Source of the DNA: Flavobacterium soyangense
Lineage (GTDB): Bacteria > Bacteroidota > Bacteroidia > Flavobacteriales > Flavobacteriaceae
Length of the DNA stretch: 64,000 nucleotides
Assembly (NCBI RefSeq): GCF_015277675.1
Contig: NZ_JADHEC010000004.1
Location: 62,001 to 126,000 of the forward strand
Reading direction: 5' to 3'
How positions within the stretch are numbered: position 1 is the stretch's first letter; each line of letters begins with the position of its first letter. The position numbers and the translations under genes were made by a program. Shown piece by piece: positions 10,348-19,542 of the stretch. The notes under the pieces are model-generated. The model was not told the DNA's origin, did no database searches, and saw nothing but the letters and a program-made list of their open reading frames with translations.

Positions 10348-11289
10348 ATGATTACACCTAAAAAAATTCTTGTTACCGGTGGTGCTGGTTTTGTTGGCTC
10401 CCACCTATGCGAACGCTTATTAAAAGAAGGTAATGAAGTTTATTGTCTGGATAATTTTTTTACAGGACAAAAACAGAATATTTTGCATCTGTTAGACAAT
10501 CCATATTTTGAATTGATTAGACACGATGTTACCGCTCCTTATTTTATTGAAGCCGATGAAATTTACAACCTTGCATGTCCTGCTTCGCCAATACATTACC
10601 AGCATAACCCCATTAAAACTATTAAGACTTCGGTTATGGGTGCTATCAATATGTTAGGACTTGCTAAACGAATAAACGCAAAAATACTGCAAGCATCTAC
10701 AAGTGAAGTATATGGCGACCCTCATATTCATCCTCAACCAGAATCCTATTGGGGAAATGTTAATCCAATAGGAGAACGCTCTTGTTATGATGAGGGAAAA
10801 CGCTGTGCAGAAACTTTGTTCATGGATTATCATAAACAAAATAATGTTAAAATTAAGATTATTCGGATATTCAATACATATGGTCCAAAAATGCATCCTG
10901 ATGATGGAAGAGTCGTTTCTAACTTTATCGTTCAAGCTTTAAAAAACCAAGATATTACTGTTTATGGCAAAGGTCAACAAACAAGAAGTTTTCAATATGT
11001 TGATGACTTGGTAGAAGGAATGATAAGAATGATGGCATCGCCAGATCAGTTTACAGGCCCAGTAAATATGGGGAATCCCAATGAATTTACAATTCTTGAA
11101 CTTGCTGAAAAAGTAATAGAACTTACAGGGTCAAATTCGAAAATTATTTATAAACCGTTACCTTCTGATGACCCAATGATGCGACAACCAGACATTTCTC
11201 AGGCAAAAAAAGAACTAAAATGGTCACCGAAAATAGAATTAGATGAAGGCCTAATAAAAACTATAGAATTTTTTAAATCAGTCATATAA
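10348..11289 (+). CDS. UDP-glucuronate decarboxylase (UDP-xylose synthase)
   Basis: Extended short-chain dehydrogenase of 313 residues converting UDP-glucuronate to UDP-xylose. It has [17 protein letters not shown] just after the start, LDNFFTGQK, and SCYDEGKR with the catalytic Tyr-x-x-x-Lys; NLACPASP and [11 protein letters not shown] are typical of the UXS subfamily. I chose ATG 10348: the open frame runs back to 10258, but that would overlap ugd and put an unrelated 30-residue tail before the Rossmann fold. With ugd upstream, it points to glucuronate and/or xylose in the polymer. Confidence 0.93.
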   Translation: MITPKKILVTGGAGFVGSHLCERLLKEGNEVYCLDNFFTGQKQNILHLLDNPYFELIRHDVTAPYFIEADEIYNLACPASPIHYQHNPIKTIKTSVMGAINMLGLAKRINAKILQASTSEVYGDPHIHPQPESYWGNVNPIGERSCYDEGKRCAETLFMDYHKQNNVKIKIIRIFNTYGPKMHPDDGRVVSNFIVQALKNQDITVYGKGQQTRSFQYVDDLVEGMIRMMASPDQFTGPVNMGNPNEFTILELAEKVIELTGSNSKIIYKPLPSDDPMMRQPDISQAKKELKWSPKIELDEGLIKTIEFFKSVI

Positions 11290-11424
11290 GTTAATGTATC
11301 TTTAGCTTTAGTATGATAAATTTGTAATTAAATCCATAATCTTAAAAAAAGAATTGTAGACTTTATTATTAGTTTCATTAAAGTCAATTTAAAAAAAAAG
11401 TGTAAATCTAATATTAAAATAATT

Positions 11425-11805
11425 ATGCAATTATCTGAAAACCCAAACCCGCAATCAATCAAATTATATGATCTTAAATTGATTCATAAAATGTGCCGTG
11501 GAGATGAAGAAAAGATTTTAAAAATGGTTGAAGTTTTTATTAACCAAATTTCACAATCTATTCAAGAAATCATGACCGCTTATTCTGAAAAAGATTTTTT
11601 AAGAATTGAAAAATTGGCACATAAAATAAAACCAACACTAACTTATTTTGGCACTACAATATTAGAAAATGAATTACTAAGTTTAGAAGAATTGGCAATA
11701 AAAAAATCTGAACTATCTGAATTAGAGTTGAAAATTCTAAGTTTTAAAAACCTTACAAAGGAAGTTGTCGACAAAATGAAGAATGATTTTAATATAATTA
11801 ATTAA
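11425..11805 (+). CDS. Hpt-domain phosphotransfer protein
   Basis: 126 residues, one four-helix Hpt domain. His66 in KLAHKIKPTLTYFG is the expected phosphorylated residue; the same H-K-I-K-P string occurs in the Hpt domain of the hybrid kinase at 2391-7010. It should carry phosphate between a hybrid kinase and a receiver, probably the receiver encoded next. A TAAATTTG at 11317-11324 could be a -7 element, though no -33 TTG is placed well. Confidence 0.85.
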   Translation: MQLSENPNPQSIKLYDLKLIHKMCRGDEEKILKMVEVFINQISQSIQEIMTAYSEKDFLRIEKLAHKIKPTLTYFGTTILENELLSLEELAIKKSELSELELKILSFKNLTKEVVDKMKNDFNIIN

Positions 11806-11831
11806 GAAAATTATGAAGAAAAAAAATATTA

Positions 11832-12200
11832 GTGGTGGATGATGAAAAAAGCATCTGTCTTTTATTAGAAAATTTCCTTTCTCAAGACTATGATGTTGTT
11901 TCAATTAATGACGGTCTAGAAGCTTTAGAGTGGCTTGAAGAAAACCTTCCTGATTTAATAATAAGTGATATTCAAATGACTAACATGGATGGTTATGAGT
12001 TTTTGACTAACGTTCGTCAGCGAGGTTTTACAAGACACACTCCCTTTATAATGTTGTCTGGTAGATCCGAAAGTAAAGAACGCATAAAGTGTTACAAACT
12101 AGGTGCCCAAGATTATTTAACAAAACCTTTTAATCCCGAAGAATTAGAAGAATTGGTCAAAAAAAATCTTTTCCCAATTCACTTTGCCATAGAATGGTAA
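11832..12200 (+). CDS. Single-domain response regulator (receiver), start disturbed
   Basis: CheY-like receiver without an output domain. Numbered from GTG 11832, Asp46 in LIISDIQM is the phosphoacceptor, VDDE carries the acidic pair and Lys98 in YLTKPF is conserved. There is no ATG in frame. An ATG at 11813 would give the canonical start MKKKILVVDDE if the run of A at 11819-11826 had seven bases, but it has eight, so that frame ends early. Translation may use GTG or TTG, or the run may be a sequencing error or slip site. It lies 26 bases after hpt and 54 before the sugar-transferase fusion. Confidence 0.82.
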   Translation: MVDDEKSICLLLENFLSQDYDVVSINDGLEALEWLEENLPDLIISDIQMTNMDGYEFLTNVRQRGFTRHTPFIMLSGRSESKERIKCYKLGAQDYLTKPFNPEELEELVKKNLFPIHFAIEW

Positions 12201-12254
12201 TGCTGTAAAAATCGATATTCCCAAACTATCTTAACCGAACATACTTAAATAATT

Positions 12255-13454
12255 ATGGATCCAATTTTAAATATACTATACATTGGCAACTCTCCAGAGT
12301 ATTTTCAAGTTATAAATCATAATGAGAAAATGTCGCTGATAGCCATAGAAAATAGCATTCAAGCTACCAATTATCTTAGTTCGAATACGCCACCCGATGC
12401 TATAATTTGCAATTATAATTTACCCGGAAATAATGGGTTGTTTCTATTTGATTGGATAAAAGAACAAACAGAATACAATGCAATTCCATTCCTTCTTTTG
12501 GCAAAGGAATTTAATAGTGATATTTACAAACTAGCATTCAAAAAACAAGTTGACGATTATTATGTGACCTCGGTTACAAATCCAGAAGACATCTTACATA
12601 GGATCGAATTTCTTAAGCTTAACAAAAAGGCTGCGAAAACATTAAAAATGCCTACGACAAAAGAAGATACTTATCGAATGCCTGTTTCAAAACGTGTTTT
12701 CGATATTTTTGTGGCATCATCTGTATTGTTAGTGGCCTCCCCTTTTTTATTGCTAATATTACTTGCCATAAAATTAGAATCAAAGGGTAAAGTCTATTAC
12801 ATTTCGAAAAGAGTAGGTAGAAAAACTTTTGATTTTTACAAATTACGCTCTATGCGAACCGGTTCAGATGAACTCTTGAAAAAGCTAGCCAAAGAAAAAA
12901 ATCAATACAATACAGAGCAAAAGCCTACCACCAATTTAGCAAACATGTTATGCCCAAGATGCAGCAAATTACCCAAAGGAGAAACTTGCTCACCTGCAAT
13001 GTATATTGACACGCATGAAATTTGTGATTACTGGTTTAATGTCCAAAAAATTGAAGCTGCAAAAAACAATTCTACATTTGTTAAAATCGTTGATGATCCT
13101 CGAGTGACAAGAGTTGGTAAATTTATAAGAAATACCAGTATCGATGAGTTACCGCAACTTATTAATGTACTAAAAGGTGATATGTCTATAGTAGGCAATA
13201 GACCTTTACCCGTTTATGAAGCAGAAATGCTTACAGCTGACACATTATCAAAACGATTTCTAGCTCCTGCCGGAATTACTGGTTTATGGCAGGTGGAATT
13301 GAGAGGAAAAGGTGGCAATATGTCTGAAGAGGAACGAATGCGTCTTGACAATGAATATGCTGAACATTTTAGAGGTGATAATTTCTCCTTTTGGTATGAT
13401 ATCAAACTCATTCTACGTACTATACCTGCCTTACTGCAAAAAGATTCTGTTTAA
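12255..13454 (+). CDS. Pseudo-receiver fused to initiating undecaprenyl-phosphate sugar transferase
   Basis: 399 residues. The N-terminus (1-125) has a receiver fold by sequence but lacks the phosphorylation residues: the acidic pair is Gly11-Asn12, the phosphoacceptor is Asn53 (CNYNLP), and the Lys is replaced in DYYVTSVTNP. The rest is a bacterial sugar transferase of the WcaJ/PssY type: a membrane helix near 150-172, YKLRSMRTG, DDPRVTRVGKFIR, SIDELPQL, GDMSIVGNRP and AGITGLWQV. It transfers the first sugar-phosphate to undecaprenyl phosphate. A Cys-rich insertion (about 232-257) lies between the last two groups of motifs. The receiver may let the Hpt/receiver pair upstream control repeat-unit initiation. 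Confidence 0.92.
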   Translation: MDPILNILYIGNSPEYFQVINHNEKMSLIAIENSIQATNYLSSNTPPDAIICNYNLPGNNGLFLFDWIKEQTEYNAIPFLLLAKEFNSDIYKLAFKKQVDDYYVTSVTNPEDILHRIEFLKLNKKAAKTLKMPTTKEDTYRMPVSKRVFDIFVASSVLLVASPFLLLILLAIKLESKGKVYYISKRVGRKTFDFYKLRSMRTGSDELLKKLAKEKNQYNTEQKPTTNLANMLCPRCSKLPKGETCSPAMYIDTHEICDYWFNVQKIEAAKNNSTFVKIVDDPRVTRVGKFIRNTSIDELPQLINVLKGDMSIVGNRPLPVYEAEMLTADTLSKRFLAPAGITGLWQVELRGKGGNMSEEERMRLDNEYAEHFRGDNFSFWYDIKLILRTIPALLQKDSV

Positions 13455-13466
13455 AATAACAAAAAA

Positions 13467-14219
13467 ATGAAACTACTATTAAAATCTATCTTTATATTAT
13501 ACCTAAATATTTTCTGTATTGAGTATACATTGGCACAAACAACTTCACAAGAAATTATGCCAACAAGTACAAATGAATTCAACTTACCTCCAATTAAAGC
13601 TGTAATAGATTCAGTCCTAAAACGTAATGGAATGGTGCGATTTAGAAAACAGCATGTAGAAGTGGAAGCCAATAAGCTTAAATCGGAAAGGATTTATTGG
13701 ACGAGAAACTTGGGTATACAAGCCGACAGCCGTTATGGCACTTTTGATAATACTTCATTAAGTGCTGATGGAAGTACTTCTACTACTTATATAAACACAA
13801 GCACAAAACAATGGAATTATGGTGTTGGACTCTATCTTAAATTTCCCGTATTCGATATATTAAACAGAAAAAATCAAATAAATCTTGCCAAAATGGAGCT
13901 TGAAGAATCCAAAAGTATGGTGCAATTTCAAGAAGATGAGATCAGACAAACTACTATAAAATTATATCAAGACTTAATTTTAAAGCAAAAATTACTTCAA
14001 ATAAAATCCGAAAGTTTAGGCAATGGAAAGGTCAATATGCAAATGGTCGAAAAGGAATTTAGGAACGGTTTAGTTCCTGTGGCAGAATATGTTAGAATAA
14101 CTAGTATGTCTTCTAATATGGAGTCAGACTATGAATCAGCTAAATCGGAATATTTAGTCGCCAAACAAATATTAGAAGATATGGCAGGATTTGTATTTAA
14201 TGTAACACCTTCAAAATAA
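13467..14219 (+). CDS. TolC-family outer-membrane protein, short
   Basis: 250 residues with a signal peptide (cleavage after TLAQ). The pattern is that of one TolC/OEP repeat: helical segments (VLKRNGMVRFRKQHVEVEANKLKSERI and the coiled region about 140-235) around amphipathic strands (WNYGVGLYLKFPVFD). Normal TolC proteins have about 430 residues and two repeats, so this is half-size. It sits where an OPX/Wza exporter gene is expected, between the sugar transferase and the co-polymerase, which suggests an export role that is not proven. Confidence 0.72.
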   Translation: MKLLLKSIFILYLNIFCIEYTLAQTTSQEIMPTSTNEFNLPPIKAVIDSVLKRNGMVRFRKQHVEVEANKLKSERIYWTRNLGIQADSRYGTFDNTSLSADGSTSTTYINTSTKQWNYGVGLYLKFPVFDILNRKNQINLAKMELEESKSMVQFQEDEIRQTTIKLYQDLILKQKLLQIKSESLGNGKVNMQMVEKEFRNGLVPVAEYVRITSMSSNMESDYESAKSEYLVAKQILEDMAGFVFNVTPSK

Positions 14220-14223
14220 AATA

Positions 14224-16602
14224 ATGAAAATAATTGAATTTATACGACTAATATTGAAGCATTTGAGGCTATTGCTAATTGTGCCACTATTACTTGCTTC
14301 ATTAGTAATACTACTTACCCTTAAGCCACATTTCGAATTTTCATCCCAAACGCTTTTATATACTGGGCTTGCTTCGGGTTCTTCTATTGAAATGGATAAA
14401 ACATTTAATTATCAGGCAACCAATACTGCTTTTGATAATTTAATCAATATTATCCAATCAAGAGAAACTCAAGAAGAAGTAGCCATTAGATTATTAGCAC
14501 AACACTTAATGCTGCCTAAGGCAAACCCAAAATACATTTCGTCTGCCAATTTTGATAAATTAAAAGTAAAAATCCCCCACGAACTTTATGCTTATGTAGA
14601 AAAAGGCAAGAATTCAGGTGGTAATTCAATCGCACTAAATACTTCAGAAGGGTTGTTATTTCCTCCAGAAATAAATCAAATCAATTATGAAAAAACCGTA
14701 AAAAACCTAACTGCCTTAAAAAATAGTAGCAACACCAATTTTGTGTACGAATTACTAAATTTTGAAGATCCTCATTATTCAATTAACGCAATATCTTCGG
14801 TAAAATCTTTAAGAATAGCTAATAGTGATTTAATAAAGTTGACTTATCAAGTTGACGATCCCGGTATTTGCCAACAAACACTAGCCATATATAATGAAGT
14901 TTGTATCAAAAATTATAGAAATATTAAAGAAAATAGATCTGATGCCGTCGTAAAATACTTTGAAGGCCAACTCGCAAACGCCAATGAAAAATTAAAAAAT
15001 GCCGAAGACAAACTCCTTGAATTCAATAAATCGTACAACATCATCAACTATTATGAGCAAAGTAAAGCGGTTGCGAATGTGAAGGAAGATATGGAAGTGG
15101 AATACAACAATAAAAAAGCAGATTTAGCAGGAATTGAAGCAGCAACTAAAAGATTAGAAAAAAAATTAAACATTCAAGATGCCATACAACTAAAGAGCAA
15201 CAGCGTTCTTGAAAAAAAGAAACAATTAGGCGATCTTAATTATAAAATTGCCCTAACGCAAGCCGAAATAGAATCCAGTAATGACGAATTAAGTAAAGTT
15301 AGAATGATTGGATTAAAAAAACAATCCGAAAGTTTGAGCAATGATATTAAACAAAGTATAAATGAATTGTATTCCTATCAAAACACAGTCGATGGATTGC
15401 CTGTAAGCAAAGTACTCCCAGATTGGATGGCCAATACGGTCGAATCTGAAAACATCAAAGCGAAGCTTAAAGTGATGGATGTGGACAATAAAAATTTTCA
15501 AAAACAATACGAAATATATGCTCCAGCAGGTGCAAATATCACCCGAATTGAAAGAGAGATTTCGGTTTCAGAACAAGGTTACATAGAAATTCTTCACGGT
15601 TTAAATTTGGCTAAACTTAAATTACAAGACAATGCATTATCTTCTAACGTAAAAGCAATTGATCCTCCTTTTTATCCCTTATCGCCAATGCCTACCAAAA
15701 GAAAAATACTCATTATCGCAGCAGCGTTTTTGGGATTTATTCTAACTTTTGGAATTATAATAATAATGGAATATTTTGATGACACCCTAAAAAATGCTAA
15801 AAAGGCTGGTGAAATATTGAAATTGCCTTCTTTAGGAATGATGCCTAAAATTTTACTCCATCCAAAAACCATCAATTTACCATTCATTCAAAACCGATTA
15901 ATTGAAATTATTACTCAAAAAATAACACAATTTTTAAGTAAACAAAGCTCTGAAAATGCTGTAAAAACAATAGTTCTTTTTAGCACGCAGAAAATGGAAG
16001 GCAAAACTGTTTTTGCAGGTAATATTGCCCGAGAACTAAAAAAAGAAGGAAAAAGAATACTGTTTCTAAATTATTCTATTGAGCAACAAAATAGTAAAAA
16101 GGAAAGAAAATTTCCTTTTTTGAATAGACTTTTAGGCTATCCAGATCCAACAATTGATTTTGATAATTCTTTTCTATCAGATGTAACAACTTATCTGGAG
16201 CCTTCTGAATATTGTACTTATACAATAGATGAGAGCTTTTATAAAGCAAAAAACTATAAAGATCTTCTTGAGCAAAATAATATAAAACTTGATTTTACTC
16301 CCGATTATGTTATCATTGAATTACCGCCAATAATCTATAACAATTATCCATCAGAGTTATTTACGCATTCTGATATTGACATTCTTGTTTGTCGTTCCAA
16401 CAGATTGTGGTCTGAAGCCGATCAATCAGCATTAAATGATTTACTCCCTATTTCGGGTTCTAAAATGCATTTTGCAATTAATGGCGTTGAACTTAAGGAA
16501 GTTGAGTCGCTATTAGGTGAGTTACCTAAAAAAAGAAGTGAATTTAGAAACAAAATAAAAACGATGTTCCAGTTTCAATTTTTTACTAAAAATCAAATAT
16601 AA
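14224..16602 (+). CDS. GumC/Wzc-like polysaccharide co-polymerase with degenerate kinase domain
   Basis: 792 residues. One membrane helix lies at about 15-35, a long periplasmic Wzz region with coiled coils at about 40-490, a second helix near 495-515 (PMPTKRKILIIAAAFLGF), and a cytoplasmic BY-kinase-like domain to the end. Wzz proteins set chain length and link the polymerase to the exporter. The kinase part looks inactive: the P-loop reads TQKMEGKT instead of PGEGKS/T, the Walker A' segment ILFLNYS has no Asp, Walker B is VIIELPP, and the C-terminus has no Tyr cluster. It starts four bases after the TolC-like gene. Confidence 0.88.
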   Translation: MKIIEFIRLILKHLRLLLIVPLLLASLVILLTLKPHFEFSSQTLLYTGLASGSSIEMDKTFNYQATNTAFDNLINIIQSRETQEEVAIRLLAQHLMLPKANPKYISSANFDKLKVKIPHELYAYVEKGKNSGGNSIALNTSEGLLFPPEINQINYEKTVKNLTALKNSSNTNFVYELLNFEDPHYSINAISSVKSLRIANSDLIKLTYQVDDPGICQQTLAIYNEVCIKNYRNIKENRSDAVVKYFEGQLANANEKLKNAEDKLLEFNKSYNIINYYEQSKAVANVKEDMEVEYNNKKADLAGIEAATKRLEKKLNIQDAIQLKSNSVLEKKKQLGDLNYKIALTQAEIESSNDELSKVRMIGLKKQSESLSNDIKQSINELYSYQNTVDGLPVSKVLPDWMANTVESENIKAKLKVMDVDNKNFQKQYEIYAPAGANITRIEREISVSEQGYIEILHGLNLAKLKLQDNALSSNVKAIDPPFYPLSPMPTKRKILIIAAAFLGFILTFGIIIIMEYFDDTLKNAKKAGEILKLPSLGMMPKILLHPKTINLPFIQNRLIEIITQKITQFLSKQSSENAVKTIVLFSTQKMEGKTVFAGNIARELKKEGKRILFLNYSIEQQNSKKERKFPFLNRLLGYPDPTIDFDNSFLSDVTTYLEPSEYCTYTIDESFYKAKNYKDLLEQNNIKLDFTPDYVIIELPPIIYNNYPSELFTHSDIDILVCRSNRLWSEADQSALNDLLPISGSKMHFAINGVELKEVESLLGELPKKRSEFRNKIKTMFQFQFFTKNQI

Positions 16603-16614
16603 TTAAGTACCCTA

Positions 16615-18003
16615 ATGAAGAAACTTAAAAAAATTGTACGGGAGGATAATTTTCTGTCTTTGACAGGAAATATGGTTATCGCAATTTTGGGTATTGCAGG
16701 ATTTGCATTGCTTACCAGAAGTTTGTCTTTGGAAGTTTTTGGACAATGGGTTTTGTTTATCACCGCAGGTTCCTTTGTCGAAATGTTTCGATTTGGTATT
16801 ACCAATACGGGTTTAATTCGCTATTTGTCTGGTGCAGATGATGCTTCTAGAGTTAAACTAATTGGCTCTAATGCTTTGATAGGTTTTGGAGCAACGGTTT
16901 TAATTGCAATTGTTTTAATCGTATGTAATCTCATTTTTAAAGAAGCCATTGGCAATTCGGGTTATAGTCTGTTTTTCAAATGGTATCCATTATTAGCGTT
17001 TTTAAATCTGCCTTGGAATAATGCCCTCGTAGTTTTGCAAGCCGATAGAAAGTATGGAAAAATATTAGTAATCAAAGCGATAAATAGTGGGGCCTTTTTT
17101 CTGGTACTTTTAGTGAATTTCTTTTTTCTAGATATGACTTTAACACAATTAGTTTTTGCACTTCTAATTATCAATGCTTTCACCTCATTTATCAGTATAA
17201 TTGCTGGTTGGGATGGAACAAAACACATAACAAGTGCCACTGCAGAAACCAATAAAACCTTATTGCATTTTGGAAAATACACCACTTTTACACTAATAGG
17301 AACCAATCTTTTGCGCAGTGCCGATGTCTTGATTATTAGCCTTAGTCCATTAGGTAATGCAGCTGTAGCACTTTATAGCATCCCATTAAAACTGACAGAA
17401 TTGCAACAAATTCCTTTGCGAAGCTTTGTAGCTACAGCATTTCCAAAAATGTCTAAAGCAAGTGTTCATCATCAAATTGAAGAGGTAAAAGATTTGTTTT
17501 ACTCCTATGCTGGTGCGCTTACTTATTTGTTCGTTTTTATAAGTTTATTCACTTTTGTTTTTGCCGAATTTTTTGTGTTTTTACTTTCAGGGAATCAATA
17601 TTTAAAAACAGATCCAATTACAGGATTTAATGTAGTCAATATTGTTCGGGTATTTTCAATTTATGGCTTATTATTACCCATTGATAGAATGACAGGCATC
17701 GGTTTAGACAGTATTAATAAACCTAAAATTAATGCTTTGAAAGTGTTTTTTATGGTTCTTGCCAATGTCATTGGAGACCTCATTGCCATTTTTATATTCA
17801 AATCATTACTCCTTGTTGCGGTTGCATCCATACTATTCACAGTAATTGGTATTTGGATGGGAATGTACTTTTTAGATAAAGAATTGACATTATCGTATAG
17901 AGAAATTTTTTCGAGCGGATTAGATTTTTATTCCACTCTAATTAATAAAGCAACCAATAACCGCTACGAAAGTTATTTTAAGGTGCATAAAAAAGTGAAC
18001 TAA
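16615..18003 (+). CDS. Wzx-type polysaccharide flippase
   Basis: 462-residue polytopic membrane protein with about 12 to 14 hydrophobic segments and the RFGITNTGLIRYLSG motif region of the MATE/MOP oligosaccharide flippases. It should move the lipid-linked repeat unit across the inner membrane. The start is 12 bases after the co-polymerase stop, and the stop overlaps the next start by one base. Confidence 0.88.
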   Translation: MKKLKKIVREDNFLSLTGNMVIAILGIAGFALLTRSLSLEVFGQWVLFITAGSFVEMFRFGITNTGLIRYLSGADDASRVKLIGSNALIGFGATVLIAIVLIVCNLIFKEAIGNSGYSLFFKWYPLLAFLNLPWNNALVVLQADRKYGKILVIKAINSGAFFLVLLVNFFFLDMTLTQLVFALLIINAFTSFISIIAGWDGTKHITSATAETNKTLLHFGKYTTFTLIGTNLLRSADVLIISLSPLGNAAVALYSIPLKLTELQQIPLRSFVATAFPKMSKASVHHQIEEVKDLFYSYAGALTYLFVFISLFTFVFAEFFVFLLSGNQYLKTDPITGFNVVNIVRVFSIYGLLLPIDRMTGIGLDSINKPKINALKVFFMVLANVIGDLIAIFIFKSLLLVAVASILFTVIGIWMGMYFLDKELTLSYREIFSSGLDFYSTLINKATNNRYESYFKVHKKVN

Positions 18004-19481
18004 TGATAAGTTTTAATTCAAACCCTTTTGATAAAAATTCTGGTTCAGCTAGTATCACTAAACCACGGACATTGCTACTATTATTAATAGCAGCAGTCCT
18101 ATTTGCTGTAATTATAGCTAAATTAGAAATTGTTGGTCTAGGTATTTTGTTTGCACTAATACTAGGAGGTATTTATTTGTACAAATTATTTACAAATCCT
18201 ATACTAGGTTTTTTTACAGCAATTGGACTTAATTTTATAGTACTGGGCATCGCGCGCTATATTCCAGGATTACCATTAGGTTTTGGCATAGATGGCATTC
18301 TTATTTTGACCTATTTAGCTTTGTTTTTTTCAAGATTCAAAGAAAGAATTGATTGGTCTCCAGCTAATAAAGACCTTACCTTTTTAGCAGCAATATGGTT
18401 GTTGTATTGCATATTTCAATTAGCAAATCCGGAGGCTCGAAGTGTAGAAGCTTGGATTGCTGGTAGAGGTATTGGGTTTTATTTCTTTTTGTTTATTCCA
18501 CTAACTTTTATGCTTATTAATACCAATAAAAAATTAGACTTATTCCTTTACGTTTGGGGTGTTTTTTCGATTCTTGCCTCAATGAAAGGAATGATTCAAT
18601 TGTTTGTTGGAGTGGATGCAGCGGAGCAAGCCTGGCTCAATGGTGGGGCAGCCCAAACGCATATTTTATTTGGTAAGTTAAGGATTTTTTCCTTTATGAG
18701 TGATGCAGGACAATTTGGTGCAAACGAAGGATTGGCTGGGGTAGTTTTTATTATTTATTCTATGACTAAAAAGGGATTGTCTAAAATGTTTTTCCTAACG
18801 GTTGGGATTTTAGGAATATATGGAATGATGATTTCGGGCACAAGAGGTTCAATAAGTGTGCCTATGGCAGGATTTATGACCTATTTTATTTTGAGCAAAA
18901 ATTTGCGTGTAGTCAGTTTGGGCTTTACTCTAATACTTTTTTTATTTGTTTTTTTCAAATTTACTATGATCGCTAATGGAAATGATCAAATAAGAAGAAT
19001 GAGATCTGCTTTTGACCCCAACGAGCCTTCTTTGCAAGTACGACTTAAGAATCAAGAAATTCTGAAAGGATATTTAGCCTCAAGACCTTTTGGAGGTGGT
19101 ATTGGTCACGCTGGAGACAAAGCACAACGGTTTTTGCCTAATGCATTTCTTTCTCATGTAGCTACAGACAGTTGGTATGTTATGATATGGGCCGAGATGG
19201 GCATTGTTGGATTAACAATTCATTTATGTATTTTGTTTTTTGTTATTGGAAAAGCGTCATACAAAGTAATGTTTAAAATTCGAGACCCTATAGCAAAACA
19301 AAAACTTAGTGCACTTATTGCTGGACTGATGGGAATATTGGCGGCGTCTTATGGAAATGCTGTATTTGGCACGATGCCTACCGCTTTATTAATGTATGCC
19401 ACGATTGCCATTATTTCTAATCCAGAAACCTTTGACACACCACTGATTGAAGAAGGTGATGCGCAATTAATTAAAAGTTAG
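18003..19481 (+). CDS. O-antigen ligase/Wzy-like polymerase
   Basis: 492 residues, about 10 to 12 membrane segments with one large loop (about 330-400) containing RPFGGGIGHAGDK, the usual layout of the Wzy_C/O-antigen-ligase family. SGTRGSISVP near residue 280 is also typical. In this setting it is the likely repeat-unit polymerase; a ligase role is possible but no lipid-A cluster is nearby. Confidence 0.85.
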   Translation: MISFNSNPFDKNSGSASITKPRTLLLLLIAAVLFAVIIAKLEIVGLGILFALILGGIYLYKLFTNPILGFFTAIGLNFIVLGIARYIPGLPLGFGIDGILILTYLALFFSRFKERIDWSPANKDLTFLAAIWLLYCIFQLANPEARSVEAWIAGRGIGFYFFLFIPLTFMLINTNKKLDLFLYVWGVFSILASMKGMIQLFVGVDAAEQAWLNGGAAQTHILFGKLRIFSFMSDAGQFGANEGLAGVVFIIYSMTKKGLSKMFFLTVGILGIYGMMISGTRGSISVPMAGFMTYFILSKNLRVVSLGFTLILFLFVFFKFTMIANGNDQIRRMRSAFDPNEPSLQVRLKNQEILKGYLASRPFGGGIGHAGDKAQRFLPNAFLSHVATDSWYVMIWAEMGIVGLTIHLCILFFVIGKASYKVMFKIRDPIAKQKLSALIAGLMGILAASYGNAVFGTMPTALLMYATIAIISNPETFDTPLIEEGDAQLIKS

Positions 19482-19542
19482 AAAATAAAAAAATAAAGCT
19501 ACTGCGAAAAAAACAAAATTTAAAACTGTAAAACCCCAAATC

